Assembly: GCF_002879855.1 (NCBI RefSeq)
Contig: NZ_PNYB01000008.1
Span: 1-64,000 of the forward strand
DNA: 64,000 nucleotides
From: Trinickia soli
GTDB taxonomy: Bacteria > Pseudomonadota > Gammaproteobacteria > Burkholderiales > Burkholderiaceae
Direction: 5' to 3'
In this document: piece by piece, positions 50,333-60,303 of the stretch
Numbering within the stretch: position 1 is the stretch's first letter
How the letters are laid out: the number at the start of each line of letters is the position of its first letter
Made by a program: the position numbers and the translations under genes
The notes under the pieces: generated by a model
The model's database searches: none
What the model was told of the DNA's origin: nothing
The model's input: only the letters and a program-made list of their open reading frames with translations

Positions 50333-53300
50333 ATGACGATGGATACTTCGAGGCTCGCCATATCCGGCCGCATCGCCGCCTTCTTCCTGCAGAACCGGAT
50401 TACGCCGCTCATCGCGCTCGTCGCCCTGCTGCTCGGCCTGTTCGCCATGGTGATGACGCCCCGCGAAGAAGAACCGCAAATCAACGTCACGATGGCGAAC
50501 GTGCTGGTCGCGTTCCCCGGCGCGAGCGCGCACGACGTGGAACGGATGGTGGCCGGCCCCGCCGAACAAGTGCTATCGCAGATCAGCGGCATCGAGCACG
50601 TGATGTCCGTCTCGCGCCCCGGACTGGCCGTGTTGACCGTGCAGTTCAAGGTCGGAGTGCCACGCACCGAAGCGCTCGTGCGCCTTTACGACACCGTGCA
50701 GTCCAACGCCGACTGGCTGCCCAAAAATCTGGGCGTGCTGCCGCCGTTGGTCAAACCCAAAGGCATCGACGATGTGCCCATCGTCGTGCTCACGCTCTAC
50801 CGCACGCGCCCTGACGGCAATGCTTACGATCTCGAGCGCATCGGCCATTCGATCGAAGCGGAACTCAAACGCGTACCCGGCACGCGGGAAGTCACGACGA
50901 TCGGCGGCCCGCAGCGCGCCGTCAACGTGCTGCTCGACCCGAACCGCATGCGTGCGGCCGGCGTCACCGTGGACGATCTGCAGCGCGTGCTCGCCGGCGC
51001 CAACGCTGGCGCCACGGTCGGCGACCTCGTCAGGGAAAACCGCAGCATCCATGTCGAAAGCGGCCCCGTGTTGGCCAACGCGAGCGACGTGCGCGACGTC
51101 ATCGTGGCGGTCCACGACGGCCACCCCGTGTTCGTCTCCGATGTGGCCAACGTCGAGGAAGGGCCGCCCGCCGCCACGCACTATGTATGGGAAGGCCTCG
51201 CCGGTACGCATGGGGCCGAGTATCCGGCCATCTCCGTCACCGTCACGAAGAAGCCTGGCGAGAACGCGGTGACAGTGGCCAAGAACGTCTTGAAACGCGT
51301 CGACATCTTGCGCAACACCGTGATTCCAGCCGACGTCAAGGTGGAAGTCGCGCGTGACTATGGCGTGACGGCCAACGCAAAGGCAATGAAGCTGATCGAG
51401 AAGCTCGCCTTCGCGACAACCTCGGTAGTCGTGCTCGTGTTGTTCGCGCTCGGCTGGCGCGAAGCGCTGGTGGTGGGCGTGGCGGTCGTGCTCACGCTGA
51501 CCGCGACGCTCTTCGCCTCCTGGGCGTGGGGCTTCACGCTCAATCGTGTCTCGTTGTTCGCACTCATCTTGTCGATCGGCATTCTCGTCGACGACGCTAT
51601 CGTCGTCGTCGAGAACATTCATCGCCACCATCTGCTCGCGCCCGAGACGCCGCTCGCCGCGATCATTCCGCGCGCGGTCGACGAAGTGGGCGGCCCCACC
51701 ATCCTCGCCACGCTGACCGTGATCGCCGCACTGCTGCCGATGGCGTTCGTCACCGGATTGATGGGGCCGTACATGAGCCCTATCCCCATCAACGCGAGCA
51801 TGGGCATGGCCATCTCGCTGTTGGTTGCGTTCATCGTGACACCCTGGTTGTCGCGGACCTGGCTCGCGCATGCTCCTACCAGCAGCAGCAGCGAACCAGG
51901 GCCAAGGGACAAGCTGCGAGCGAAGATGGAGCCCTTCTTCGGCCGGCTGTTCGCGCCATTTCTCGACGACAAACGCGGCGCACGCAATCGCATGCTGTTA
52001 TGGCTTGCCGTGGCGGGCGCCATCGCGCTCTCGCTCGCGCTGCCGGCCGTTCAGTGGGTCGTGCTCAAGATGCTGCCGTTCGACAACAAATCGGAGTTTC
52101 AGGTCGTCGTCGATATGCCGGCCGGCACGCCGCTCGAACGCACGTCGAGCACCTTGCATGAAATGGGCGCGTACCTGGCCACCGTGCCGGAAACGGCTAC
52201 ATATCAAGCCTATGCCGGGCTGTCCGCGCCGATCAACTTCAATGGGCTCGTGCGCCAGTACTATCTTCGCGCCGGCTCCAACGTCGGCGACATCCAGGTC
52301 AATCTCGTCGACCAATCGCAGCGCCGCCGGCAAAGCCATGCGATCGCGACCGCGGTACGGCCGATGCTCGAACAGATCGCCGCACGCAACGGCGCCCGCG
52401 TGAAGGTCGTCGAAGTGCCGCCCGGCCCCCCTGTGCTGGCGCCGATCGTGGCGGAGGTGTATGGCGCCGGCGAAGCACAACGCAATGCAGTGGCGCACGA
52501 AGTGCGCAACGTGTTCGCCTCGACCGCGGGCGTCGTGGACGTCGACGACAGCACGGTCGCGGCCGCGCCACAAACCGACTTCGAGCTCGATCGGCGCCGG
52601 GCCGGCCTGCTCGGCGTCTCGCAACGCGATGTCGCGCAAACACTGCGGGCCGGGCTCACGGGCAATGACGTCACCTATCTTCGCGACGGCAGCAAGTATC
52701 CCGCCGCCGTGCGCCTCGTGCTGCCCGCCACGCTCGGCAGCGACGCCTCGGCGTTGCTCGCCCTGGCCGTGCGTGGCAGCCAAGGCCAACTCGTGCCGCT
52801 CTCGGCACTCGTTCGCGAGCGCGAAACCCGCGTCGAGCAGCCGATCTATCACAAGGATCTGCTGCCTGTGACCTACGTCGTAGGCGATATGGCCGGCAAG
52901 GTGGACAGCCCCCTTTACGGCATGTTCGAGATGCGCAGCCGGCTCGCAAGGCTGGCCGTGCCGGGCGGCGGCAAACTCGGCGAATGGTTCGTCCGTCAGC
53001 CCGACGATCCTTATCGCGCGTTCTCGTTCAAATGGGACGGCGAATGGCAAGTCACCTACGAAACCTTCCGCGACATGGGTATCGCGTACGCAGTCGGGCT
53101 CATGCTGATCTACCTGCTCGTCGTCGCCGAATTCGGCTCGTATCTGACGCCGCTCATCATCATGGCGCCGATCCCGCTCACCATCATCGGTGTGATGCCG
53201 GGACACGCCCTGCTCGGCGCGCAATTCACTGCGACTTCGATGATCGGCATGATCGCGCTGGCCGGCATCATCGTGCGCAACTCGATTTTGCTGGTCGACT

Positions 53301-53590
53301 TCATCAATCTGCAAATCGCCGAGGGCGTCCCGTTTCGTGCAGCCGTCGTCCACTCCGCCGCGACACGCGCTCAACCGATCCTGCTCACGGCCCTCGCCGC
53401 CATGATCGGTGCGCTGTTCATCCTCGACGACCCGATCTTCAACGGTCTGGCCGTGTCGCTGATCTTCGGGATTCTCGTTTCGACTCTGCTCACGCTCGTG
53501 GTGATCCCGCTGCTCTATTTCACCGCGTACCGGAAACGCTATTCCGGCTCGCCCCCCTCCGTCCCCCATCCACAAGGAGCGCAATCATGA
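50333..53590 (+). CDS. RND-family efflux transporter permease
   Basis: Inner-membrane proton-driven pump of 1085 residues, AcrB/MdtB-related. The signature TM1 region is NRITPLIALVALLLGLFAMVMTPREEEPQINV; TM4 has the proton-relay GILVDDAIVVVENIHRH; the second half repeats the fold with GVMPGHALLGAQFTATSMIGMIALAGIIVRNSILLVDF. Many relatives keep MTPxEEEPxI and belong to a group of short-periplasmic-loop RND pumps of unknown substrate. ATG 50333 follows CGAGGCCAGGCC. The stop overlaps the next ATG (ATGA). Confidence 0.92.
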   Translation: MTMDTSRLAISGRIAAFFLQNRITPLIALVALLLGLFAMVMTPREEEPQINVTMANVLVAFPGASAHDVERMVAGPAEQVLSQISGIEHVMSVSRPGLAVLTVQFKVGVPRTEALVRLYDTVQSNADWLPKNLGVLPPLVKPKGIDDVPIVVLTLYRTRPDGNAYDLERIGHSIEAELKRVPGTREVTTIGGPQRAVNVLLDPNRMRAAGVTVDDLQRVLAGANAGATVGDLVRENRSIHVESGPVLANASDVRDVIVAVHDGHPVFVSDVANVEEGPPAATHYVWEGLAGTHGAEYPAISVTVTKKPGENAVTVAKNVLKRVDILRNTVIPADVKVEVARDYGVTANAKAMKLIEKLAFATTSVVVLVLFALGWREALVVGVAVVLTLTATLFASWAWGFTLNRVSLFALILSIGILVDDAIVVVENIHRHHLLAPETPLAAIIPRAVDEVGGPTILATLTVIAALLPMAFVTGLMGPYMSPIPINASMGMAISLLVAFIVTPWLSRTWLAHAPTSSSSEPGPRDKLRAKMEPFFGRLFAPFLDDKRGARNRMLLWLAVAGAIALSLALPAVQWVVLKMLPFDNKSEFQVVVDMPAGTPLERTSSTLHEMGAYLATVPETATYQAYAGLSAPINFNGLVRQYYLRAGSNVGDIQVNLVDQSQRRRQSHAIATAVRPMLEQIAARNGARVKVVEVPPGPPVLAPIVAEVYGAGEAQRNAVAHEVRNVFASTAGVVDVDDSTVAAAPQTDFELDRRRAGLLGVSQRDVAQTLRAGLTGNDVTYLRDGSKYPAAVRLVLPATLGSDASALLALAVRGSQGQLVPLSALVRERETRVEQPIYHKDLLPVTYVVGDMAGKVDSPLYGMFEMRSRLARLAVPGGGKLGEWFVRQPDDPYRAFSFKWDGEWQVTYETFRDMGIAYAVGLMLIYLLVVAEFGSYLTPLIIMAPIPLTIIGVMPGHALLGAQFTATSMIGMIALAGIIVRNSILLVDFINLQIAEGVPFRAAVVHSAATRAQPILLTALAAMIGALFILDDPIFNGLAVSLIFGILVSTLLTLVVIPLLYFTAYRKRYSGSPPSVPHPQGAQS

Positions 53591-53796
53591 CTTCCTGGCA
53601 AATCACCCGGGTCTTCGCGGGCCTTCTCGTGCTGATCACGCTTGCGCTCGGTGCGCCGGCAAGCCCGATCTACCTCAGCAGTTGGTTGCTCTGGATCACG
53701 GCGTTCGTCGGCGCGAACCTGCTGCAAAGCGGCATCACGCAGTGGTGTCCGATGGAAATCTTCATGCGCAAGCTCGGCGTGCGCGGCGGCGCTTGA
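53587..53796 (+). CDS. DUF2892 (YgaP-type) small membrane protein
   Basis: Membrane protein of 69 residues with two helices (VFAGLLVLITLALG and LLWITAFVGANLLQSGI) and the family ending WCPMEIFMRKLGVR. The DUF2892 domain is often attached to or next to rhodanese and persulfide enzymes, such as YgaP. Its presence beside a sulfide:quinone oxidoreductase supports a sulfur link for this operon. It overlaps the RND gene by four bases. Confidence 0.88.
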   Translation: MTSWQITRVFAGLLVLITLALGAPASPIYLSSWLLWITAFVGANLLQSGITQWCPMEIFMRKLGVRGGA

Positions 53797-53833
53797 GGCA
53801 CGCGATGAAATCGAGCACCAAACGGTGACCATC

Positions 53834-55216
53834 ATGAGCCACGGCAAGCGGGCATGGGCGATCGTGCTCGTCGCGGCGAGCACCCTCGCCCATGCGCAAA
53901 CGGATCTGCTCGGCGCTGCGCGGGCGGCGCTCGCGCACGATCCGGTCTATGCGTCCGCGCTCGCGCAGAACCTGGCCGATGCGACCAAACGCAAGCAAGG
54001 TCGAGCCGGCTTCCTGCCGCAGGTCTACGCGACTGGCAACGTGCGCTACGGCACGACGGATCAGGAAACCACGGGCGCGCATTTCGCCGGCGGCGGCTTC
54101 GGCGCGAGCAACGGCATCGCGTTCGATACGCGCGCGGCCGGGGCTACCGGCGCGGGTTGGGCCATCACGATCAAAGAGAATCTCTATAGCGCAAGCAAGA
54201 ACGCAGACGCGCGGCAGATGAACGACGCCGCCGATGCCGGCGATGCATCGTTGCGGCTTGCGCGGCAAACACTGCTGCTGCAAGTCGCGCAAGCGTATTT
54301 CGCCGTGCTGGCCGCGCAAGACGACGTCGCGGCGCTGCAATCGATTCGCGATGCGGCGCGCGAAGCGGGCAACATCGCACAAGGCCGATTCGATACGGGC
54401 GATGCAGCGATCACCGACGTCAAGGACGCGCATGCGCGCGCCGATCTCGCGCAAGCGCAAATGCTGGCTGCGCAAACCACGCTCGATCTGAAACGCGCCG
54501 AGTTGCGCGATCTGACCGGCGGTTCCGACAACGGTTCTGACGGCGCTTTACGCCCCCTCGCCGACTCGGATCAGGTCGAATCGCTGAGCGCGGGCAACTT
54601 CGCCGACTGGCAGTCGCGCGCCATGGCCGACAATCCGCTCATCGAACTGCGCCGCCTCGGCATCGACAGCGCGCGCGCCGAAACGTCGCGCTATCGGCCC
54701 GGCGCAGGCACGACGGTGGACGCATTTGCCTCGTACATCGGCGATCGCATGAACGGCGCCGGCTACGGTGGCAACAGCTCGATGCGCAGCAACAGCGCCG
54801 TGGTCGGAATCATGATCACCATCCCGCTTTATACAGGCGGCTTACGCAGCGCGAAAGCGGAAGAAAGCGCCGCCTTGCTGAACCGCGCGGGCCTGGACGA
54901 AGACGCCGCGCGCGTTGCCGTTGCGCGGGAAGTGCGGCAGGCGTTCCTCGGCATGCAGAGCGCGCAGACACAGGTCAAGGCGCTCACGCAGGCATTGCGC
55001 TCGGCCGAGCTGCAACTCGATGCCAACCGCACCGGTTTTCAAGCCGGTGACCGTCCGTCCGTCGATGTACTCAACGCCGAGCAGGCGCTGTTCGGCACGC
55101 GGCGTGATCTGGCGGTTGCGCGCTATCAAGTCGTCCTCAACCGTCTGCGACTCGCCGCGGCGGCAGGCCAACTCGACGAAGACCAACTCGCGCAAATCAA
55201 CGCATTGCTGCATTAG
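53834..55216 (+). CDS. TolC-family outer-membrane channel
   Basis: Outer-membrane efflux channel of 460 residues. The signal peptide ends near AHA (about residue 20), followed by two OEP repeats (LLGAARAALAHDPVYASALAQ, ... AGAGTTVDAFASYIGDRM ... GIMITIPLYTGGLRSAKAEESAALL). No lipobox is present, unlike the copper-module relative at 38424. It completes the tripartite pump with the adaptor and RND permease upstream. The start ATG 53834 is preferred; a GTG three codons upstream is possible. Confidence 0.9.
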   Translation: MSHGKRAWAIVLVAASTLAHAQTDLLGAARAALAHDPVYASALAQNLADATKRKQGRAGFLPQVYATGNVRYGTTDQETTGAHFAGGGFGASNGIAFDTRAAGATGAGWAITIKENLYSASKNADARQMNDAADAGDASLRLARQTLLLQVAQAYFAVLAAQDDVAALQSIRDAAREAGNIAQGRFDTGDAAITDVKDAHARADLAQAQMLAAQTTLDLKRAELRDLTGGSDNGSDGALRPLADSDQVESLSAGNFADWQSRAMADNPLIELRRLGIDSARAETSRYRPGAGTTVDAFASYIGDRMNGAGYGGNSSMRSNSAVVGIMITIPLYTGGLRSAKAEESAALLNRAGLDEDAARVAVAREVRQAFLGMQSAQTQVKALTQALRSAELQLDANRTGFQAGDRPSVDVLNAEQALFGTRRDLAVARYQVVLNRLRLAAAAGQLDEDQLAQINALLH

Positions 55217-55300
55217 CGGACAGCGAAAGACCCGGCGGCGCGGCGGGCGTCGCGTGCCACACATTCAAGCGCCATCCGGCGCACCGGAGAAGGAGGCAAC

Positions 55301-56572
55301 ATGGCTCATATCGTAATTTTGGGCGCCGGCCTCGGCGGCTTATCGATGGCGTTCGCGATGCGAAAGGCGGCACGCGACGGCGACAGCGTCACGGTGATTT
55401 CCGACGACACGCACTTCCACTTCGTCCCGTCGAACCCATGGGTCGCCGTACGCTGGCGCCAGCGCGAGGATATCAGCGTCGAGTTGCGGCCGGTCCTCGA
55501 GAAAAAGAATGTCGGCTTCGATGCGACGGGTGCCCAGCGCGTGCACCCCGAGCGCAACGAGATCGAATTGACTGACGGCAGAACGATCGCCTACGACTAC
55601 CTGATCATCGCGACCGGTCCGAAGCTCGCCTTCGACGAGATCGAAGGGCTGGGGCCGCAAGGCCATACGGCATCCATCTGCCACATCGATCACGCGGAGC
55701 AGGCGGCAAGCCGGTGGGACGCCTTCGTGACCGACCCCGGCCCGATCGTCGTGGGCGCGGTACAAGGGGCATCGTGCTTCGGCCCGGCGTATGAGTACGC
55801 GATGATCATGGACGCCGACTTGCGCCGCCGGAAGATTCGCGACCGTGTGCCGATGACGTTCGTGACATCGGAACCCTATGTCGGTCACCTCGGTCTCGGG
55901 GGCGTCGGGGATTCCAAGGGCATGCTCGAATCGGCCATGCGCGAGCACGACATCAAGTGGATCTGCAATGCCAAGACGACGCGCGTGGAAGCGGACCGCG
56001 TCTTCGTCACCGAGCACGACGACCTGGGCCAGGAGCGGCGCAAGCATGAACTGCCGTTTCGCTTCTGCATGATGTTGCCCGCGTTCAAGGGCATCGACGC
56101 GGTGGCCGGCATCGACAAACTGACGAATCCCCGCGGCTTCATCCTCATCGACGAATTCCAACGCAACCCGACCTATCGCAACGTGTACGCTATCGGGGTT
56201 TGCGTCGCCATTGCGCCGCAGGAAGCCACCCCCGTGCCGACGGGTGTGCCCAAGACGGGGTTCATGATCGAATCGATGGTGAGCGCCACGGCGGAAAACG
56301 TTCGAGCGGCGCTCGATGGGCGCGAACCCGATACACGGGCGACCTGGAACGCGATATGTCTGGCCGATTTCGGCGACCGCGGCGTGGCATTCATCGCGCT
56401 GCCGCAGATTCCACCGCGCAACCTGAATTGGTCGAGCGAAGGGAAATGGGTTCACCTGGCGAAGATCGGATTCGAGAAGTACTTCATGCGACGCATGCGC
56501 ACAGGAGCGACCGAGCCGGCGTACGAACGGCTGCTGCTCGATTTGCTTGGGGCGAAGAAACTCAAGGCCTGA
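55301..56572 (+). CDS. sqr: Sulfide:quinone oxidoreductase (type I-like)
   Basis: FAD enzyme of 423 residues that oxidises sulfide and passes electrons to the quinone pool. The N-terminal FAD motif is VILGAGLGGLSMAFAM; DDTHFHFVPSNPWVAV, GAVQGASCFGPAYEYAM, GVCVAIAPQEATPVPTGVPKTGFMIESM and QIPPRNLNWSSEGKWVH are the SQR pattern. Cys127, Cys159 and Cys355 line up, offset by one, with Cys128, Cys160 and Cys356 known in the Acidithiobacillus enzyme, so the catalytic cysteine set is intact. GGAGAAGGAGGC precedes the ATG. The last gene of the RND operon. Confidence 0.93.
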   Translation: MAHIVILGAGLGGLSMAFAMRKAARDGDSVTVISDDTHFHFVPSNPWVAVRWRQREDISVELRPVLEKKNVGFDATGAQRVHPERNEIELTDGRTIAYDYLIIATGPKLAFDEIEGLGPQGHTASICHIDHAEQAASRWDAFVTDPGPIVVGAVQGASCFGPAYEYAMIMDADLRRRKIRDRVPMTFVTSEPYVGHLGLGGVGDSKGMLESAMREHDIKWICNAKTTRVEADRVFVTEHDDLGQERRKHELPFRFCMMLPAFKGIDAVAGIDKLTNPRGFILIDEFQRNPTYRNVYAIGVCVAIAPQEATPVPTGVPKTGFMIESMVSATAENVRAALDGREPDTRATWNAICLADFGDRGVAFIALPQIPPRNLNWSSEGKWVHLAKIGFEKYFMRRMRTGATEPAYERLLLDLLGAKKLKA

Positions 56573-56654
56573 CGTTTTGCGCGATCCGCGGCGGCCTGTT
56601 CGTGGCGAGAATCCGACAGGCGGCCGGCTGGATCGCGACCGCGCCCGACGGCAG

Positions 56655-57617
56655 TCAGCGCGTCCGCGCACGGGCCGGCGCAGTGCGGCTGCGGCCGCGC
56701 CCCGCCAGCCTGGGAAGCGACTGCTGTTCGCGGATGATGTCGATCAACGTCAGCAATGCGGGATGCTTGTACCGGCGACTGCTGTAGTAGATATGGAACG
56801 GATCCTCGGGATACGCATTCTTTTCCAACACGATTTGCAATTCGCCCCGTGCCAGTTCGTCGGCGATCCGCGCTTCGAGCACGTACGCGATCCCGAGACC
56901 GGCCTTGCATGCGCTGATCGTGGTCGACGTATCGTTGATGGTGAGCAAGCCAGGCACGCGCAGGCGACGCGGCGCCCCCTTGTCGCGCACTTCCCAGCGG
57001 TAGCTCGAGTTGTCGCCGAGCAGCAGTTGAAGGCAATTGTGGTCGGCGAGCTCATCGGGTCCGCGCGGGATGCCGTGTCGTTCGAGATACGCAGCCGACG
57101 CCGCCATCACCCATCGTTGGCGGCCGGTCAGCGGCACGGCCACCATATCCTCGGGAACATAGTGCCCATACCGAACGCCCGCATCGTAGCCTTGCGCCAC
57201 GATGTCGATCGGTCTGTCCTCGACGACCACTGTCAGGCGCACATCGGGGCACTGCCGCACGAACTCGGGCAGCGCGGGAGCAATGAGCAGATGCGCCGCA
57301 TCGGCGAACACGTTCAGCCGAATCTCCCCGAGCCGTGCCGCGCCCGGCGCTTCGAACGTTTCGAGCGCCGAGCCGATTTCATTGAAACCATTTTCCAATC
57401 GCGCGGCGAGATCCTGGCCGACCGCAGTCGCGGACACCGCCCTGCTCGACCGATTCAGGAGCTTCGCCCCGAGGCGATCTTCGAGGCGTCGCATCGCATG
57501 GCTGAGCGCCGACGCAGTGAGTCCAAGTTCGATCGCAGCAAGTGTGAAGCTGCGGCACCTGACGATGGTCAGGAATGATCTCAAGTCCGCGAAGTCGATC
57601 CGATCCGTCTTTGCCAT
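56655..57617 (-). CDS. LysR-family transcriptional regulator
   Basis: Regulator of 320 residues. The helix-turn-helix is LRSFLTIVRCRSFTLAAIELGLTASALSHAMRRLEDRLGAKLLNRSSRAVSAT (about residues 12-64); the co-inducer domain has RLGEIRLNVF, PLTGRQRWVMAASAAYL and ISACKAGLGIAYVLE, as in the PecT/DsdC-like group next to reductases. The C-terminus is Arg-rich. It is divergent from an SDR gene across 136 bases and probably controls the SDR and aldo/keto reductase genes. Confidence 0.92.
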   Translation of the reverse strand: MAKTDRIDFADLRSFLTIVRCRSFTLAAIELGLTASALSHAMRRLEDRLGAKLLNRSSRAVSATAVGQDLAARLENGFNEIGSALETFEAPGAARLGEIRLNVFADAAHLLIAPALPEFVRQCPDVRLTVVVEDRPIDIVAQGYDAGVRYGHYVPEDMVAVPLTGRQRWVMAASAAYLERHGIPRGPDELADHNCLQLLLGDNSSYRWEVRDKGAPRRLRVPGLLTINDTSTTISACKAGLGIAYVLEARIADELARGELQIVLEKNAYPEDPFHIYYSSRRYKHPALLTLIDIIREQQSLPRLAGRGRSRTAPARARTR

Positions 57618-57753
57618 GATGAATTCCGTTCATCTCGCCATTGAATACCGCTCATTCTAGCTCGTGCAATCATGGATACCCGATCGACGCGGAAGCAGCG
57701 CGCGATTCGGCCAGCCCACGGGTTGGCCTTTTCTGATTCGGAGAGAGAGATCC

Positions 57754-58527
57754 ATGTCCAATTTCGAGCAGGTGCGAATCGGCGATATCAACGGCACCAA
57801 GGTCCTCGTGACCGGCGCGTCGACAGGCATCGGCGCCGCAGTCGTTCGTGCATTTGCCGCACAGGGCGCTCACGTCGTGGCGCACTACAACGAGAGCGAA
57901 GCGGCTGCACGGGCACTGCGTGCTGAAAACCCGGAGCGGATCGAGCTCATCCAAGGGGATCTGGCTCAACCGGGCAGCGCGGCGCGCGTCGTCAGGGAGG
58001 CGGTAGCGATGCTCAACGGGCTAGACGGCCTGATCAACAACGCCGGCGGCATGTTGGGACGCATTCGCACCACGGAAATGCCCGAGGGTCATTTCGATCG
58101 CGTCGTCAATCTCAACGCCCGCGCCGTGTGGGACGCCACCGTGGCCGCTCACCCCTTTCTCAAAGCGGCACGGGGCTACATCATCAACACGTCGTCGGTG
58201 GCCGCACGCACGGGCGGCGGCGCAGGTGCGGTGCTGTACGCCGCCACCAAGGCCTTCGTCAGCAGCTTGAACCGAGGTCAGGCGAAGGAATTCGTTCAAG
58301 ACGGCATTCGCGTCAATGCAGTCGCGCCCGGACTGATTCAAACGCCGTTCCACGAGAAATACACCTCCCCGGAGGTGCAGGCGGCGCAGACCGCTACCGT
58401 GCCGATGGGCAGAGCGGGATTGCCGGAAGAATGCGTCGGCGCGTTCCTGTTTCTGGCGTCCCCTGCCCTGTCCGGGTATGTCACCGGGCAGATCATCGAA
58501 GTGAACGGCGGCCAATTCATGCCATGA
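57754..58527 (+). CDS. Short-chain dehydrogenase/reductase
   Basis: NAD(P)-dependent oxidoreductase of 257 residues, classical SDR. The cofactor motif is VTGASTGIG, NNAGG and then the active-site residues Ser in INTSSV and YxxxK in YAATKAF. The C-terminal PMGRAGLPEECVGAFLFLASPALSGYVTGQIIEVNGG is typical. GAGAGAGAGA serves as ribosome binding site. It is followed after 13 bases by the aldo/keto reductase. Substrate unknown. Confidence 0.9.
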   Translation: MSNFEQVRIGDINGTKVLVTGASTGIGAAVVRAFAAQGAHVVAHYNESEAAARALRAENPERIELIQGDLAQPGSAARVVREAVAMLNGLDGLINNAGGMLGRIRTTEMPEGHFDRVVNLNARAVWDATVAAHPFLKAARGYIINTSSVAARTGGGAGAVLYAATKAFVSSLNRGQAKEFVQDGIRVNAVAPGLIQTPFHEKYTSPEVQAAQTATVPMGRAGLPEECVGAFLFLASPALSGYVTGQIIEVNGGQFMP

Positions 58528-58540
58528 AAGAGGAAAGAAA

Positions 58541-59527
58541 ATGAAGCAACGCACATTTGGACGGACGGGAAAGACCGTCTCCGAGATCGGGTTCGGCGCC
58601 TGGGCCATCGGCGGCTCGTGGGGCGACGTATCGGAACGCGACGCGAAGGCGGCGCTGCATGCAGCGCTCGATAGCGGCACGACATTCATCGACACGGCCG
58701 ACGTGTACGGCGATGGGCGTTCCGAGCGCATCATCGCGGCCGTGCTCAAGGAGCGAGGCGGCCCGCGGCCGTTCGTCGCGACCAAGGCGGGCCGCCGGCT
58801 CGACCCTCACGTTGCACAAGGCTATACCGCGGCCAACCTGAATGCGTTCGTCGAGCGCTCGCTGAAGAATCTCGAAACCGACTGTCTCGACCTGGTGCAA
58901 CTGCATTGTCCGCCGACCGAGGTTTACTACCGCCCGGAAGTGTTCGATGCGATGGACGGCATGGTCCGATCGGGAAAGATCCGGGACTATGGCGTATCGG
59001 TGGAGAAAGTCGAGGAAGGACTGAAAGCGATCGAGTACCCGGGCGTCAGGTCGGTACAGGTGATCTACAACATTTTCCGGCAACGGCCGGCCGATCTTTT
59101 CATGCGCGAAGCGCGAAACCGAGGGGTCGCCGTCATCGTGCGCGTCCCGCTCGCATCGGGGTTGCTGACCGGAAAGATGACGGCCGATACGACCTTCGCA
59201 GCCGATGACCACCGCCATTTCAATCGCGAGGGGCAAGCCTTCGACAAGGGCGAGACATTCGCGGGCGTTCCCTATGACGTGGCGCTCCGCGCCGTCGACA
59301 CAATCCGCCCGTTGCTGCCGAACGGCGTCACGATGGCGCAATTCGCGTTGCGCTGGATTCTGATGAACGAGGCGGTCACGACCGTCATCCCCGGCGCCAA
59401 GAACGCCGCGCAAGCGAAGGCGAACAACGCCGCCAGCGAGCTGGCGCCGCTGAGCGATGCCACGATGTCGGCTTTGCGCGAACTGTATGTCGAGACGATC
59501 GCTCCGTTTGTTCATCACCAGTGGTGA
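58541..59527 (+). CDS. Aldo/keto reductase
   Basis: NADPH-dependent oxidoreductase of 328 residues, TIM-barrel aldo/keto reductase (YhdN/YajO-like). The active-site tetrad is visible as FIDTADVYGDGRSE (Asp, Tyr), VATKAGRR (Lys) and LVQLHCPPTE (His). The C-terminal cofactor loop is VTTVIPGAKNAAQAKANN. Located in an operon with the SDR; the LysR regulator upstream on the other strand probably controls both. Substrate unknown. Confidence 0.92.
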   Translation: MKQRTFGRTGKTVSEIGFGAWAIGGSWGDVSERDAKAALHAALDSGTTFIDTADVYGDGRSERIIAAVLKERGGPRPFVATKAGRRLDPHVAQGYTAANLNAFVERSLKNLETDCLDLVQLHCPPTEVYYRPEVFDAMDGMVRSGKIRDYGVSVEKVEEGLKAIEYPGVRSVQVIYNIFRQRPADLFMREARNRGVAVIVRVPLASGLLTGKMTADTTFAADDHRHFNREGQAFDKGETFAGVPYDVALRAVDTIRPLLPNGVTMAQFALRWILMNEAVTTVIPGAKNAAQAKANNAASELAPLSDATMSALRELYVETIAPFVHHQW

Positions 59528-59618
59528 CGTAAGCGCCGCGCCCGCTGAGACTTGACGCATGTCAACACGGCGACGCGGCGCAAGCGTCAAGCTGGATGGG
59601 CAAACCGAAGAGGTTCCC

Positions 59619-60089
59619 ATGGCCACGCTCTCTACCCGCTTGCCCACCGCGCTGCTGATCGCATGCCTCCTCGCGAGCAGCCACGTCTTCGCGCAGACCG
59701 AACCTACGCCTGTCGAGCGTAACGGCGTCACCTATGTCACCGGGGGCGTCGGCGAAGATGAGGTTCTCGCGTTCCGTCAGGTTGCGCCGAAATACAACCT
59801 GCGCATCACGCTCGCGTCGAAGTCGGGCCACTATCTTTCCGACGTCAACGTCAAGATCACTTCCGGCCCGCGCGCGGTGCTGGAGGTGCAGACCGAGGGG
59901 CCGTTTCTGTTCGTCCATGTGCCAGCAGGACACTATCGGATAGCCGCTCTTTATCGGCATCTGACGGAAACGAAAGACGTCGTGGTGCCGGCCCAGCGCG
60001 CCATCGACGTCCACTTGTACTGGGACGACCCTGATCGTCGCGGCGTCACGCTGATTTGTCGCCGCTGCCCGAAGCCGGTCCAGCAATAA
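59619..60089 (+). CDS. Small exported protein with carboxypeptidase-regulatory-like fold
   Basis: Protein of 156 residues. Signal peptide (MATLSTRLPTALLIACLLASSHVFA, cut near residue 25). The mature part (YNLRITLASKSGHYLSDVNVKITSGPRAVLEVQTEGPFLFVHVPAGHYRIAALY) has the pattern of a carboxypeptidase-regulatory-like beta-sandwich; two CysXXCys-like residues (CRRC) lie at the end. GAAGAGG precedes ATG 59619; an upstream in-frame ATG at 59559 gives a non-signal N-terminus. Function unknown. Confidence 0.75.
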   Translation: MATLSTRLPTALLIACLLASSHVFAQTEPTPVERNGVTYVTGGVGEDEVLAFRQVAPKYNLRITLASKSGHYLSDVNVKITSGPRAVLEVQTEGPFLFVHVPAGHYRIAALYRHLTETKDVVVPAQRAIDVHLYWDDPDRRGVTLICRRCPKPVQQ

Positions 60090-60303
60090 TCGTAATCGTC
60101 GGACAACCTCGGCTCTGCCCCTGCCAGCGTTTACCGGGGCAAGGATCCCGATCGCTTCGCGTGCAGGAATGAACTCGGTACCGGTGTTAAGAATCCGGTA
60201 AGGCAGCAGCCGGAACATGGCAAGCGTCCACCGGGAGTATTCACGATGATCACCTTCGGGCGCTCGTACGCACTGCACGCACGAGTCTCGAGTCGGGTAC
60301 CCC

